DNA from: Bedellia somnulentella
Lineage: Eukaryota; Arthropoda; Insecta; Lepidoptera; Bedelliidae
DNA length: 64,000 bases
Assembly (NCBI GenBank): GCA_963576735.1
Contig: OY755171.1
Location: forward strand, 372,001-436,000
Direction of reading: 5' to 3'
The notes under the pieces were generated by a model. The model did no database searches, had not been told where the DNA came from, and worked only from the letters and a program-made list of their open reading frames with translations. The translations under genes were made by a program, and so were the position numbers. Shown piece after piece: positions 20,131 through 31,949 of the stretch (position 1 is its first letter; each line of letters starts with the position of its first letter).

Positions 20131-21690
20131 GTATTGTCTCTTGTCTTGTATTTATAATATAAATGATCAGTGTCATGCACAATCATTCCAAACTTAAATA
20201 TTACATTTCATTCATGTTTGCGATGTAAACCGTTACGAAGGTGCAAGGGGCCTTATTCATCAACAATGCCTATTGAAAAGTATTTTGTAGTTCTTACCTT
20301 TACTAGATGAAATAGGAATTTCCTAATGTTATACTAGAAATTTATGCAAATATAAGCAATAATTCAATTCAATGTTTCTAACAAGTTAATAAGATGAGGT
20401 ATTTTTGTATTAGGTTGTGAACATGGTGTCGTCATGTTATAGTTCTATTGATTGATCGAATAAGTTTTATTTTATTTTCTGTTGGTAATTTCTCGACATT
20501 TCTGTTGTCATTTAGGGTTGATTGTTAGTTCTACAACTATAAAGCGCCTCTGCTGGTTTTGTATGTTTCATATAAAAGCGCCGCACACTTTTCTCATCAA
20601 TTAATATCTAAATGAATAAATTAAAAGTTTTGTGAAGCTTATGCTATGTGATGCTCGTGGGAATGGAAAAAATATATAAACATAAAAAATGGAAAAGCTT
20701 TGCTAATTAATTTGATGTTAAGATCAGTGTCGGCTACGGTTGTGCATCATCATTATATATTAGGAGTGCCATCGTGGGTAATAGAATTGTAGACAATTTG
20801 TGAGAATTTTCAGCATGGAACGAAGTGGAGATCAATAGTCTATTCCTACCCTATTTGAAATAAAGGGAGTGGGTATAAGTAAGTAATGTAAGTGACAGTG
20901 TGACAGTGAGTGTGAGAGAGACGGGGCGTGTAAATTATTATCAGCATAGTTTGTACATTGAGTTTTTAATGCTGTTTGTTTAGTCATTGTATCAAAAATG
21001 TATCATACAATTGAATCAAGTTTTACTGAAGCATTCATAAATAAAATTATATACGATTGCCAAATAGTTGTGTTATTTGCCATTCCTTTTCATTAACCAT
21101 TTGATTGATATTGGAGAGTTACTTTCAAATCGACAACGATAATATCATCCGTATCTCTTCTCATCCTTATTTACATTTATTTATATCTCGCTCGCACAAT
21201 ACCAGCATTCGGATTTTGCTAAGAGAATACATGTTGATATTCGACGTATCCAACAATCCCTCCGTAGCTGTCGTTGGTTCCATAGACTAGTACGCGCCCG
21301 AAATTATTATTATTCTATACTTGTGATACACTTAATTTGATCTTCGAAGCGGCGAGTGCGAAACAAATATAATTTACAAACGGATCGAAGAGGAACGAAT
21401 GGTATAGTTTTCTGCTGAAATCTCATATCTCTTCTGTACATAACCATAATAACTTGATTGGGGTAATTGGGTGTGTGTCCACGCTAACCCTAAGATCACT
21501 CTGATTCTGATTTTCAACGCAAATATAGCACTCCTCTTGGTCAAAGTAATTATAAGATGAGGCAGACAATGATCATGTACGTATAAGTGTATATTATTCA
21601 TTCTGCTTGCGATTTTCAAGTTGTACCAACCCTTCCAAGGGATTGAAGGCGTGATGTATGAAAGTAACCACTTCACGGGCGAAACAGTAG
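20131..21690. other. Gene-free intergenic stretch with a LINE tail relic
   Basis: About 20820-20880 matches the terminal LINE segment seen at 55.6 kb ('gatcaatagtctattcctac', WRSIV.SYP-like reading). Otherwise no recognisable feature. Confidence 0.35.
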
Positions 21691-21697
21691 TAATAAA

Positions 21698-21962
21698 TAA
21701 AGGCAAGAAAAATTTCGACACAAGCGGGAACCGAACCCGCGACCTCGGGTATACGCCCCGACGCTCTGCCAATTGAGCCACCGTGTCAATGGCTGCCAGC
21801 GCGAAATTCTTCTATCCTTTATTTCTTTTACACGTTTAAGTAGTGTTTTTGAAACTGAAACTTTTCTGTTCTGACTGTGTCGAAATTTTGCTTTCCTTTA
21901 TTTGTTCTTTATTTATTAGTAATAATCCCACATGAGGTTTTCATGAACAAAAAAGATTTAAA
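21698..21962. repeat. Retroposon of the palindromic tRNA-headed family, one head only
   Basis: - strand tRNA-like head (rc of 'gcgggaaccgaacccgcgac' to 'ccaattgagccaccgtgtca') plus the stem 'gctgccagcgcgaa' and spacer 'acacgtttaagtagtgtttt'. The opposite arm's body follows ('ttcatgaacaaaaaagattt' at the right edge) but its tRNA-like part is deleted. A possible 8-bp target repeat CAGTAGTA is at about 21687 and 21969. More diverged than the 3 kb and 4.7 kb copies. Confidence 0.6.
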
Positions 21963-22425
21963 TTATGAAGCAGTAGTATTTTTTTAAATTTAATGCTTAT
22001 ATTTTTACGGTTACTTATAAGCGTGTTTTTTTTGGAGTAACTTAATTCTTGGTTTTACAAGAGAGACTGGGAATCTCTCCAAAGATATTACATCTAGCAT
22101 CATAATACAGAACCCATTTCTCGTTAAGCACTGAACTGAGTCATCTATAGGTATCAGAGTTTTTCAGTTCCATGAACTCATATCATATCACATCAGTATC
22201 GATTAAATTATTTAATACTCTTTTCTGAGACTTATTTATCTCTATATACCCTTGCTATATACCTAGTTCATGACATATTTGTCTTTTATGTCATTTTGAT
22301 ATGACATCAACGAAAATAAATAAACAAATAAATATTGCTGACTACATAATCAAGCAGACTCTACTTATATAACACAATAGGCTTACTATTTTTAAGAAAG
22401 TGATAAGTTAATTTTGGTAGACTAG

Positions 22426-22674
22426 ATGACCCTATCACCAAAGAAACTGTTTGTCCACCAATACACCACCGCTACAGCGAACAAAGGGGTGGAGGCCAAA
22501 CAGAATGAAATACATATTGGTAAGAAACCAAAGTTGTCTTATAATAAGGTGAGCGAGGGTTGGCAGAGGTGGACTAAAGGAGGCAACATCTGGGCACTCC
22601 AAGATACTCTCAAAGATAGGTCGTTTATACTTTGTATGACTATGTACCAGCCCGGTTTACCGCTTAAAAAATAA
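22426..22674 (+). CDS. Unrecognised short ORF, possible terminal exon or retro-copy
   Basis: 82 codons ending GLPLKK and TAA, with AATAAA overlapping the stop ('aaaaaataaatg'). The reading (SEGWQRWTKGGNIWALQDTL) is more protein-like than most random frames here and ends in a plausible 3' end. I do not recognise a family and see no acceptor that would join it to the neighbouring gene. It could be the tail of a processed copy or of an unknown mobile element. Confidence 0.25.
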   Translation: MTLSPKKLFVHQYTTATANKGVEAKQNEIHIGKKPKLSYNKVSEGWQRWTKGGNIWALQDTLKDRSFILCMTMYQPGLPLKK

Positions 22675-23164
22675 ATGGAGTGTTTCGTTGTCTCGTCTTA
22701 GTTATTCTAGTATGTGTCTTAGGAAGTAACTAAGGGTGTTGGGGGTTTTAAAGTGATTACTTGCCGATTTGGCTCGAGATGACTTCTAAAAGTTGCTTAG
22801 GAATTTCTTTAGTTAAATTTTATGCAGAGTGGGTTTTATAAGGAATTTCATATTGAGGTGTTCTGGCAACGCCCTTCAAGGGATTTATAACTGTAGGTAT
22901 ATATAAAAATTAAACAATTTCAAAGTGAAAAACATAAATCTTTGTCTTTTAAAGAATACATAGTATGAATTAAGTTGTGTCTAATTTAATACTCTAGTTA
23001 GATGCACTGGTAGTCCTTAGAAAGTAACACGGGAGTCAGATTTTCGTAATTTAAAATTCCTCACATCAGAAAGTTGATTGGGGTAACGAATTCAAGATAG
23101 GGTCTGCTGTGCTGCGAATACATATGATAGTAGATACTAAAAAGTAATGTTAGTCATGTTGTAG

Positions 23165-23274
23165 ATATGAGCGAGTCGGTGTTGTGCGCAACCGACTCGT
23201 GCAGCAGCAGCTCCTGCGTGGCGGGGCGCGCGGGGGGCGGGGACGCGCGCGACGACAGCGCCTCCTACATACAG
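23165..23274 (+). CDS. Unrecognised gene, exon A (possible first coding exon)
   Basis: GC-rich block in AT-rich DNA, reading from ATG at 23167: MSESVLCATDSCSSSSC, then a Gly/Asp/Arg-rich run to SASYIQ, ending at a good donor (cag|gtaatg) in phase 0. 'ttgtag' just before 23165 could also be an acceptor, so the ATG may be internal. The Ser/Cys/Gly-rich start suggests a disordered region. Confidence 0.45.
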
Positions 23275-23829
23275 GTAATGGAAGTTACTTCTTGAAATTT
23301 AAGATTAAGGAGGTTACTCTCACGCTATCTACCAAAATCTGTTTTTTCAGCCTAAGCTTAAGGTATGTCAGAGTGAAAGATGATATTGAAAAAATAAAGG
23401 TTGATAAAAATAAAAGGTAATGTATGAATGTAGATGAAGCTCGACAGGTTTGCCTCATTGGCGATCGATAGTCTCTGCCTACCCCAATGGGAGCCAAAGT
23501 TGTGAGAATATATGCATATCCACCCACACATGTGGTTACCTAATTTTCCCTACTAATAATAACAGCAGCCATTAATTTGTTATAGTTTGATATGGCACGA
23601 TTGTTTTATATACAGGTCACTGTTACAGAACAGGAATATGTGGTAAAAACTTCGTCGCTTAAGTTCACTTTGGCTAATAGATCAATGAAATTGTTTCACT
23701 TTTATTATTCCTTAGAACGCCGTATGCAATTTACCTTAGTGCAACATTTAGATTAGAATGGTCTATCGCTATCAAACATTAAAAAAAACCAGAAAGATGA
23801 GAGTGTATAAAAGCCTAATTTATAATAAA

Positions 23830-24130
23830 CTAGCTTTTGCCTGCGACATCGTCCGCATGGAATAGTTATTTTGAGACATCCTCAGCAACGCTACCACCAT
23901 CAACCGAATCCATAATCCATACACTTCTCCTGTAATTTCTATTTCCGTAAGAGTTTCTGGTAATACTTTTATAATGTATATTAACATCTGTTAAGGAATC
24001 TTTATAGTAGGGGAGGCGAAACGGGGATTTTTGAAGTGACTCGAGCATATCAGATTATTATATAGGGAGAATCCTTGTACCCTTTGATGTACATCTATCG
24101 AGTATGTCCCCTTCGTATAGCGGGGTATGC
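23830..24130 (-). mobile_element. Possible non-autonomous Helitron-like relic
   Basis: The left edge 'actagcttttgcctgcgaca' is the complement of the 'gcaggcaaaagctagt' type end (CTAG, T outside) common to Lepidopteran Helitron-like repeats. The other end is not defined. Confidence 0.35.
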
Positions 24131-24139
24131 TGAGGGGAA

Positions 24140-25351
24140 TCCGTCAGATTAGTAAAAAAGGATAATCCTCCAAAAAACTCGAGCGCTTCAGACTAAGTAA
24201 AGGTAGGTTAATTACATTTAGAAGAGTTTATATCTGGATAATCTGCGATTTGGGCGTGACGTTAAGAAATAAGATGGTCAAGAATCTTCAAGCACGTGAT
24301 GCGGGTGACGGCAATGTTCCCGCGATGGTGTTTTGGTGTAATATTTGTGCAGGCGTTAAGACTGAACATTGTTGTTAAATTGCCTTTAAAATGGCCAGAA
24401 TAACGACATCCCTAACATTAATCATCAGATTAATATATAATGGTTATCAGAATTATAAATCGCATTCATACTGTTAATGGCTGACGCGCCCAAGTATTGC
24501 TATACTACTATTTTTTTTTACATTTATATAAATTTTTACACGCTCTCTCCCCCACTAAAATATAAACTTGATATATACTTCTTTAAATTTTGGAACATGA
24601 ACTATCAAATCCAATAGGTTTCTACGACGGTCGACCAACTGCAAATTTAGCATCCAGGCCTCCCCTACTATTATACCTTTATACCAAATTTCAAATTGAT
24701 ACAATCGCAATTGGGAAAATTTCATACAAACTTCAATTTCCTACTTTTTCCCTTCCTGTGGGAATATCTGGGATTGCTTTTCTTAGTGCTCATTTTAAGA
24801 ACTAAAACTATCTGCCTAATAATTTCAGCTCTCTAGGTCTAGCCTTTAGGCTGGTTGCTATCTGTCAGTGAGTCAGTAACGGAATGATTTTATATATAGA
24901 AAGATCAAGTTATTGCTAATAGAAAATATAGGCTACATCCAATGCGGCTCATAGTTGTATGTGTTCGCATCGCAATGAGACTATTTCATTGCCTTTGTCT
25001 TTCCCTCTTGAACATAATAAATAACTGTACTTTGCCAAGACATCTGAAGAACAATGTCATGTTATTCTATTGACTTATTGAAAGCATGAGACACTTAGCG
25101 TTCATTTACTTGCCGTGACTTTGTAATAGACTGAACGGAATAATAGAAGAGCTAAAAGCCAATGCTTTGTTCTTAATGAACTTTACCCATTCACTTAGAA
25201 ATATACATAAATACTTCCATTTTAATATTGGTTAAAGAATAATTAACTGCATAATTCAACGATTTATCACATGGGTGGGCTATTTATTGTTTATCTGTTT
25301 GTAGTAGGTTGCCAATAGGACAAAACAAACATGTTTGACTTTACGTAATAG
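24140..25351. other. Gene-free intronic stretch with repeat relics
   Basis: About 24590-24900 resembles an old dispersed element ('ataccaaatttcaaattgat', 'ctctaggtctagcctttagg', 'gtcagtgagtcagt'). No exon seen. Confidence 0.35.
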
Positions 25352-25360
25352 ATTACGTAG

Positions 25361-25720
25361 CAACCGTGATAGCCCAGTGGGTAGAACACTCGGTTATCGT
25401 GCAAACGACTAGTGTTCAAATCCTGGGTCGGGCCTACACCAATTTGTCTTTTCTAAAGACATATGTGTGGTTAATTTATCATGGTTGTTAACGGTGAGGG
25501 TAAACATCGTGAGGAAACCCACATGGCTGAGTTTTACTTAGTCATGTGACAGTGTATTCGTACAAAACGGCGATAGGCCTGCCCCTATCACGTGAGTACA
25601 CTGTCCATGCAAAACGTGGGTACTCTGAACACCAGGTGACAAAGTCACGTGATGTTCAGAAGTATTAGTACCTCTGCCAACCCCTTCGGGGATATTCGGC
25701 GTGAACGTTTATGTTATGTT
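25361..25720 (+). repeat. tRNA-derived SINE, family A, copy 4
   Basis: Full-length copy with A box 'gatagcccagtgggtagaac', B-box position 'gtgttcaaatcctgggtcgg' and tail 'gtttatgttatgtt'. A 9-bp target duplication ATTACGTAG lies at 25352-25360 and 25721-25729. Confidence 0.8.
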
Positions 25721-26179
25721 ATTACGTAGAAGAGTGTTAAGCAACAATACAAGAAGGTGATGGTTGAAGTACGGCTGCGCTGATATTTTGCATTTTACAT
25801 CACAGTCACATATTATTGTATTATAATACTTTACTTGGCTATGAGGGTGCAATTGTGTATTACGGTTTTCACTGGCATAGTTTAGCGGGGAAGTGTCGGT
25901 TTAGAATAGCATATTTCTACCCGTTGGTTTCGTTAAAAGCGAATTAAAGTATTGGGGAATTTTAAGTACTTCATCAACAACATCAACATCGTTTATTTGG
26001 CAATGTTTTCCTCACACAACTTCTATAAGTAGTTGAGGTTTACTATTTCTACAGCTCTGGCTACCCCTATTGGGGATGTATAACTTAGTTTTATTCGTAT
26101 GAATCAGAACACGGCGCCTGCTTCAAAATAACAAGATTGTTTAAGAAAACGAATAATATGAATGACGTGAAGTGTCAGC

Positions 26180-26720
26180 TATAACGATTTTCAGGGCTTT
26201 TTAAGCGATGCGGTTGGAGACCCATCACAAAAATCTTTATTCTAAAGTCTTTTCCCACACTCAACTTCCAAAAGTATTTAATGAATCTGGGGGCACGGCA
26301 GTGCCCCTGCCAAGTCTCGAGCAAAACGGGCACGGCCGTACCATCTTTTCTCGAAGCGGTTCGCGGCTGTTTCGCCCCCCCTATATCTTCGACGTGGACA
26401 AAGCTAGGAGTTTAGGTTTTCGGTGAATAATAGTAGGCATTAGAACAAGCTTAAGTTCGAAATTACACGCCAAATGAATTAATAGTTTAGGAGTTACGGT
26501 CGATCAAAGTTACACCATTTTGTCACTCACTGACTCACTGACAGATCATCAAAAATCTAAAGTACTTCTAGCAGACTTAGAAACTTCAAATTTTGCACCA
26601 AGATAGGTCATTAGCCACATATAAAGGAAAAATTATAAAAACATTAAAAAATTATATGCCATAGAAAACAATTTTATATTTGCGGTTTGGCAAGAACATT
26701 ATGTATGGATTTTGACTGCA
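26180..26720. repeat. Dispersed repeat relics
   Basis: 26190-26290 is a piece of repeat B ('gcgatgcggttggagaccca'). 26290-26570 ('ggcacggcagtgcccctgcc', 'gtcactcactgactcactga') has the look of a common Lepidopteran repeat; the open frame in it is not a gene. Confidence 0.45.
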
Positions 26721-27229
26721 TTGTTAACTTTGTTCGTTGTTCAAGTACCTATTCAATTGGATGAATACATACATAGAATAGAAAAGAATAATATAAATGT
26801 AATACATAGACTACCATTAATACAAATTAATACATAAAGTTCATTAAATTAATAAAGCTAAATCTCCATTGTATTGCGATAAATATTGTATGCGCGCTCG
26901 ATAGATGGCGTTGTACCTGTCTGAATCGCGCTATGGTTTCGTTACAAAGCGCAGTGTAAGTAGTACTTCAAAATAATTAATTAGATAATTTTCATTTGAT
27001 AGCGATCATCTGTCTATGAAAACCCATTTCGAAACTAAAAAATATTGTAGTGATAATTGATATTCGGAGAACTTTACGTGTTATTTAGTTTAGTTTAGTT
27101 ATAGTTTGTAAGTTAGTAGATATATATTTATTTAGTTAGTTATTTGTTAGTTAGTTTAGTTCTATTTAGTTTGCATATATTTATAAGTTTAAGCCCTATT
27201 GTTATAGAAGTAATTGTAAATATAGTGTA

Positions 27230-27616
27230 ATGGAACGTGAAATATTGTACATAAATGGCGACCTTTGTCCACACAGAGTCATCTCTATTCCTGGAGATGG
27301 GTCGTGTTTATTTCATTCGTTGTCATACAGCATGTATGGGAGTTTTCAGTCGTCAAACGATATTAGGCGTGCTGTCGTCCATTATGTAGTGGAGAATTGG
27401 GATGACATGCAAGTCTATAAGTCTATGTTTACTGAATATAATCGACTCCGAAGTATGTATCGCCCAGACTTGTCTACCTTAGAAGTAACGAAGCCTCAGA
27501 GAAGAAACAAAAGAGATAGAGATAGAGAATGGGTTCTAAACAAAGCAGTAGCTGACGTCCAAGAAATTGTGAGGTCACCTAAAAGTAAAAGAAAGAAATA
27601 CCCTTACAAAAAATAA
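27230..27616 (+). CDS. OTU-domain (cysteine protease fold) ORF, probably element-derived, truncated
   Basis: 128 codons from ATG at 27230. Residues 17-50 read VISIPGDGSCLFHSLSYSMY, with the Asp and Cys of the OTU catalytic centre (GDGSCLF), then DIRRAVVHYVVENWDDM, the next conserved helix. A complete OTU domain has a catalytic histidine in a C-terminal strand about 80-100 residues later. Here the sequence instead turns into a Lys/Arg-rich tail (KPQRRNKRDRDREW to KSKRKKYPYKK) and no such histidine motif is seen, so the enzyme is probably inactive. OTU domains occur as accessory genes of Helitrons and other large insect transposons (family knowledge). Upstream 27080-27180 is a TTTAG/TTAGT low-complexity run. 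The stop is 5 bp from the start of the adjoining foldback element. Confidence 0.6.
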   Translation: MEREILYINGDLCPHRVISIPGDGSCLFHSLSYSMYGSFQSSNDIRRAVVHYVVENWDDMQVYKSMFTEYNRLRSMYRPDLSTLEVTKPQRRNKRDRDREWVLNKAVADVQEIVRSPKSKRKKYPYKK

Positions 27617-27621
27617 ATGAG

Positions 27622-28317
27622 ATCCCACCAAAAACATTAAATGTAAAAAAATGCCAAGTCTCTCGATGCAGTCTTTCCATCGTAAAAAGTTTTGAGATCT
27701 CATAGAAGCCAAGTCCTATTCAAAATATTTCGTAGTTATAAATCAACATTTAGTAATTGTATCAATAGTTTTCTTTATATTATAATTAAAGTGACTTGGC
27801 AATGAGCACAAATTAAAAGCTGCTTGCTGCCTGGAATTATGTGCAAATGTTACTGACGAGACCAGTGATCAGATTATTTGTTATGTGTGAATCATGATGG
27901 TCACTACCGACTACATGCTCCAATACAATAATTAAGAATACCTTACGGGCCATCGCCTTATGAAAGTAAATGAATCGAGAGTGCACTAAGACTGACTGCC
28001 GTTGCCGAAATTCGGTTGGGACGACACGGATAAACCAAAAGAAAATTAATTTTGTGATATTAATGTTTACGCATGCGGTGTGTGTAACTTTCAACTCCTC
28101 CAAATATGCCGTTTTATTTGTTTCTTCCTGTGCTCATTGCCAAATCACTATAATTATAATATAAAGAAAACTATTGATACAATTACTAAATGTTGATTTA
28201 TAACTACGAAATATTTTGAATAGGACTTGGCTTCTATGAGATCTCAAAACTTTTTACGATGGAAAGACTGCATCGAGAGACTTGGCATTTTTTTACATTT
28301 AATGTTTTTGGTGGGAT
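27622..28317. mobile_element. Foldback element with 189-bp terminal inverted repeats
   Basis: Left arm 27622-27810 (from ATCCCACCAAAAACATTAAA) and right arm 28129-28317 are near-perfect inverted copies, separated by 318 bp with no coding capacity. I see no clear target duplication. The left end adjoins the OTU ORF stop, so the ORF and the foldback may be parts of one larger element or an end-to-end insertion. Confidence 0.85.
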
Positions 28318-28379
28318 TTCTTATTCTGTAATAGCTACCACTTCGGGAGTGATATTCGTGAAAATATATAATCCTATTA

Positions 28380-28618
28380 ATGTGAAAGTTTAGATGTTTG
28401 TTTGTTTGAGGTGAAAAGGCTCATCAAGTACAAAATGTACATGAATTCAATTTGGCAGAATGCAAGATGATGACTTGAATTATGACATAGGGTACTTTTC
28501 ATCCCGGAAAAAAATTACCAATAAAATATTCACGCCTGATGGAACTCAGAGTACCTGAAAAGACGCCTAAAGTTTAGCATAAGTAAATTTACAGTACGAA
28601 GTCTGTCGGGTCAGCTAG
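28380..28618 (+). mobile_element. Possible non-autonomous Helitron-like element
   Basis: Ends in 'gtctgtcgggtcagctag' followed by T, the CTAG-type 3' end of Helitrons. The body ('gatgtttgtttgtttgaggt') is typical of dispersed Lepidopteran repeats. The 5' end is not defined. Confidence 0.35.
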
Positions 28619-28649
28619 TTACTAATATAAATTACATACATTTACTCAC

Positions 28650-28727
28650 GGGCAGCTCCAAAAGTTTGTTGCAGACGGTCGAGGCGAGGTTGGACGTGGA
28701 CAGTGTTATCATGCAACACTGGTTCAT
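28650..28727 (-). CDS. Possible isolated exon of an unknown - strand gene
   Basis: Reads ATG at 28727, MNQCCMITLSTSNLASTVCN, then KLLELP, and ends exactly at a consensus donor gtgagt (phase 0). GC content is higher than the surroundings. The opposite strand also reads protein-like (VEARLDVDSVIMQHWF), but has no donor. It lies inside the intron between exons A and B of the + strand gene. No family recognised. Confidence 0.3.
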
Positions 28728-28841
28728 CTCGCCAAAGACACAAGAATAACATATAATTGTTATTATAGCGTTGTAAATAGATAAGTTACTTTACTAACAC
28801 AGTACGTAAGTTTTGTTTCTGTTACTAACATTAATTATTAT

Positions 28842-29105
28842 ACATACATACATACATACATACATATACTCACGGCTATGAATCCCTTGAAGGGGTAACC
28901 AGAGCTAGGGAATCAGAAATTCCAAATTCCTCAGCCACTTTTGGAAAGTTGAGCTAGGGAAGATGTTGAAATAAAGGTTCTTGGTGATGGGTCTCCAACC
29001 GCATCGCACAAAAATCCCTTTAAAACCCCAATACCTTTAGTCGCCTCTTACGTACACCCACCGGAACAAATGGAGTAGTGCTATTCTAAGCCGACACTAC
29101 ACAGC
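28842..29105 (-). repeat. Dispersed repeat B, near full-length
   Basis: On the - strand it starts with 'gtagtgtcggcttagaatag', contains 'gcgatgcggttggagaccca' and 'ggctgaggaatttg', and ends in a (TATG)n tail (the CATA run at 28842-28864). It has the form of a SINE or LINE-tail retroposon. Other copies or pieces lie at 31189-31394 (+), 39181-39363, 44261-44507 and 46545-46650, plus shorter relics near 19670, 22860, 30400, 30740, 32240, 37300, 38050, 41312 and 42650. Confidence 0.7.
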
Positions 29106-29234
29106 ATGTTTTTTTTAAATCTATATGTTGTTTTATTTCAAATAGGTTTTGTAATAAAACAACAAACTGTTCAAGACGCAGCTGCCTTCTGAAATAACAT
29201 TTATTTAAATACTGGTATGGCAACCAAAGAAACT

Positions 29235-30178
29235 GTGTTCGTTGGGACGGAATGTACTCAGGTGAATATAAGTTGAAGTGTGGTGTGAGACAGGGAGGAC
29301 TTAGTTCACCCACACTGTTTAATTTGTATATGAATGAGTTGATTGAGAGGCTCAGCGGTGCAGGTGTTGGGTGCTCAGTGGATGGGTGTTTTATTAATAA
29401 CATAAGTTATGCCGACGATATGGTGCTGCTGAGCCCCTCAGTCAGCGCCCTTAGGACTTTGTTGAAGATTTGTGAGAAGTATGCCGTAGCTCATAGACTC
29501 AGGTATAACGTTGCGAAGAGTGAGCTACTAGTTTTTAAATCTGGCACTAAAACATACTCACCGCCACCAATTACTCTTCATGACTCTCCTTTACAGCAGG
29601 TGACAAAATTTAAATATCTTGGTCACTGGGTTACGGATGATTTAAAAGATGATGAGGACATGGAACGGGAGCGTAGGGCACTGGCAGTCAGGGGCAATAT
29701 GCTCGCTCGCAGGTTCGCACGGTGCTCGTATGAAGTGAAAATCACTCTTTTCAAAGCATATTGCCAAACCCTGTACACATGCAGCCTGTGGACCAATTTC
29801 ACCAAGAAGGCTGCCAATGCACTACGAGTCCAATATAACAATGCCTTCAGGGGGTTGCTGGGTCTGCCCTGGCGTTGCAGCGCATCGGGAATGTTTGCTG
29901 CGTGGGATACCGATGGCTTTCATGCGGTGTTGAGGAAGAGGTCAGCTTCACTGTGGGAAAGAGTGCGGGGCAGTACCAGCACCCTCCTGAAGGTTATTGC
30001 TGAAAGGGTGGATTGCCATATACAGGCTTACTGGATGTCCACTCATGTACATAGTAATTATTTATTTAAGTTCTACTAACATAGATACTAAGTCTTGTTT
30101 ACTAATAAATATAAATGTATGGATATTTTTAAGTCTGAAATAAATTTTTTCATTCATTTCATTCATTCATTCATTTAT
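29235..30178 (+). pseudogene. 5'-truncated LINE reverse transcriptase fragment
   Basis: A continuous 275-codon frame (29252-30079) starts in the reverse transcriptase at KLKCGVRQGGLSSPTLFNLY. It carries the catalytic YADD (NISYADDMVLL), then the thumb and C-terminal segment (KFKYLGHWVTDDLKD, ALRVQYNNAFRGLLGLPWR). It ends in a (TTCA)n tail at about 30145-30178. The endonuclease and the first half of the polymerase are missing, as usual for a 5'-truncated insertion; the remaining frame has no stop. Confidence 0.8.
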
Positions 30179-30610
30179 TTGCCTCTTGAGATAACTTTTA
30201 ATTAGTATGAAATCGAATGTTTGAAAAAGTAAATGTGCTAGGAGCTGAATTTGATTGTCATCATTATGTTATGATCAACAAATTGTATTTTTAATCGTTT
30301 TGAAAGATCTTGTAAATATATGGTGAAAGATGTTAAATGCCAACTACATCCTCCGAGATACTAATTAGGCTTATATTTTTAAATATTTACATGCTTAGAA
30401 ATTCCTCAGACACTTTTAGAAATTGAGTGAGGATAAGATTATAGTCCTGGGTCTCCAGCTGCATCGGCCAACCACCACGTTATAAGCCCCAAATCCCTAA
30501 GTCACATTGTACGAAGACCGCGTAAATATAAATGGGTTATCTAATTTAGAAATATGTTACACTGTTTCATATGTGGAATTATAACAATGCGATAACTGAT
30601 CTTTCGCAAG

Positions 30611-30709
30611 GTGGTGGTAGAGAAACACCGTCCTCGCCCGCTGGTGCCCCCGGGGACACGGCTGCCGACCGCTTCCAGTCCAATCCACCTCGAGCCCTCA
30701 CATGATAAG
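30611..30709 (+). CDS. Unrecognised gene, exon B
   Basis: 33 codons: VVVEKHRPRPLVPPGTRLPT then ASSPIHLEPSHDK. Acceptor 'tttcgcaag', donor 'aag|gttttg' (weak), phase 0 at both ends. Proline-rich and GC-rich compared with the flanks. Confidence 0.5.
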
Positions 30710-31188
30710 GTTTTGATCGTTTTTAAGTTTATAAAATACATTTATACCCACGGCTCTATATCCCAATCAAGGGTAGTCAGAGCTTTAGAACTTAAGATTT
30801 CCAGATACGTTTGAAAGTTGAATAGGGAAGATTTGTTAAACTAAAGGACGGTTTTTTACGGGTCTCCAGCAAACATCGCCCATAATTACCCTAACCTTAA
30901 TAATAATTCTAAGGTATTTATAAAAATAATAATTGGTAAATACAAATGCAATCACTCTGCTTTAAGGCCACACGACAGGAAACAAAACCATGTGCGAAAC
31001 ATAACGGGGTACGGGAGAGTAAAAAGAAACATAGCACCTCCCTTTCTCCTATAGTAAAATATGAAACGGAACTCTATCTTTTTCCATCTTCACTAACTTA
31101 TATCTTCCTCATAACATACTATGACATCGCCTCGCCTTTCGTAACACTTCACCCATTCATGAGCTACCTTCCAAACTCAAGCGTGTTG

Positions 31189-31394
31189 CCGTGTAGTGCC
31201 GGCTTAGAATATCAATACTCTTTTCTGCCCACGGGTGTCGTAAGAGGTGACTAAGGGTATGGGGCTTTTTGTATTGACCCATCACCAACGATACGTTAAC
31301 ATCTTTTCCCTTATCAACTTCCAAATGTGGCTGAGGAGTTTTTTTAGTTCTGAAGCACTGGTTACCCCTTTTTGGGATTTCCGTGACTATATGT
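31189..31394 (+). repeat. Dispersed repeat B copy (+ orientation)
   Basis: Begins 'cgtgtagtgccggcttagaa', has 'gtgactaagggtatggggct' and 'atgtggctgaggag', and ends near 'ttccgtgactatatgt'. Confidence 0.65.
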
Positions 31395-31842
31395 CAAGCG
31401 TGTATATAGTCTAGGGAATTTTTTAATTAACATTATAATCTTAAGATGGCTTCCTTGCAACTTGCTTATTATAAATGTACTATTAACCATTTCAAAAGCT
31501 ACTTACACTTCTAGCTACATTTTGCGCCAGTTTAGCTTTCACTAAATACCCTGTAGTTATAGATGTAATAGATATTACATTTACGTATTTTATACCGATA
31601 TAGAATCTGCTTTATAAGGACTTCATATTTGCCTATCTCGATCCGGAGATTTTTCAGTAGCCAACATGTTCATATCATTGTAAATATCATTTCTTTAGAA
31701 AAACTGGGAGAGGAATAGTTAGTTCCTATGCTGTAGTTACTATCCAACAGTTTTAAGTTTTATTACTACTACTAGTTATAAGGTATATTGCGCATCCTCT
31801 TCTTAGCTACCAAACATTATACTTATGTTGCGATCTCTCCAG

Positions 31843-31949
31843 CCACGTCCGAGCGGCGCGGTGTGCGTGACGTCAGCGGCGGGGGGCGGGGACGTGCTGC
31901 TCGTACCGCTGCTCACGTACTCGCACGGACAGCGAGTGACGGTACCGAA
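31843..31949 (+). CDS. Unrecognised gene, exon C
   Basis: Acceptor 'gatctctccag' then 35 codons in phase 0 (PRPSGAVCVTSAAGGG, DVLLVPLLTYSHGQRVTVP), ending 'ccgaa|gtaact' in phase 2. The DVLLVPLLTY segment is compatible with a beta strand. Confidence 0.5.

Noticed and set aside
26208..26426. 72-codon + strand ORF as a gene
   Set aside because: Made of repeat B plus another dispersed repeat.
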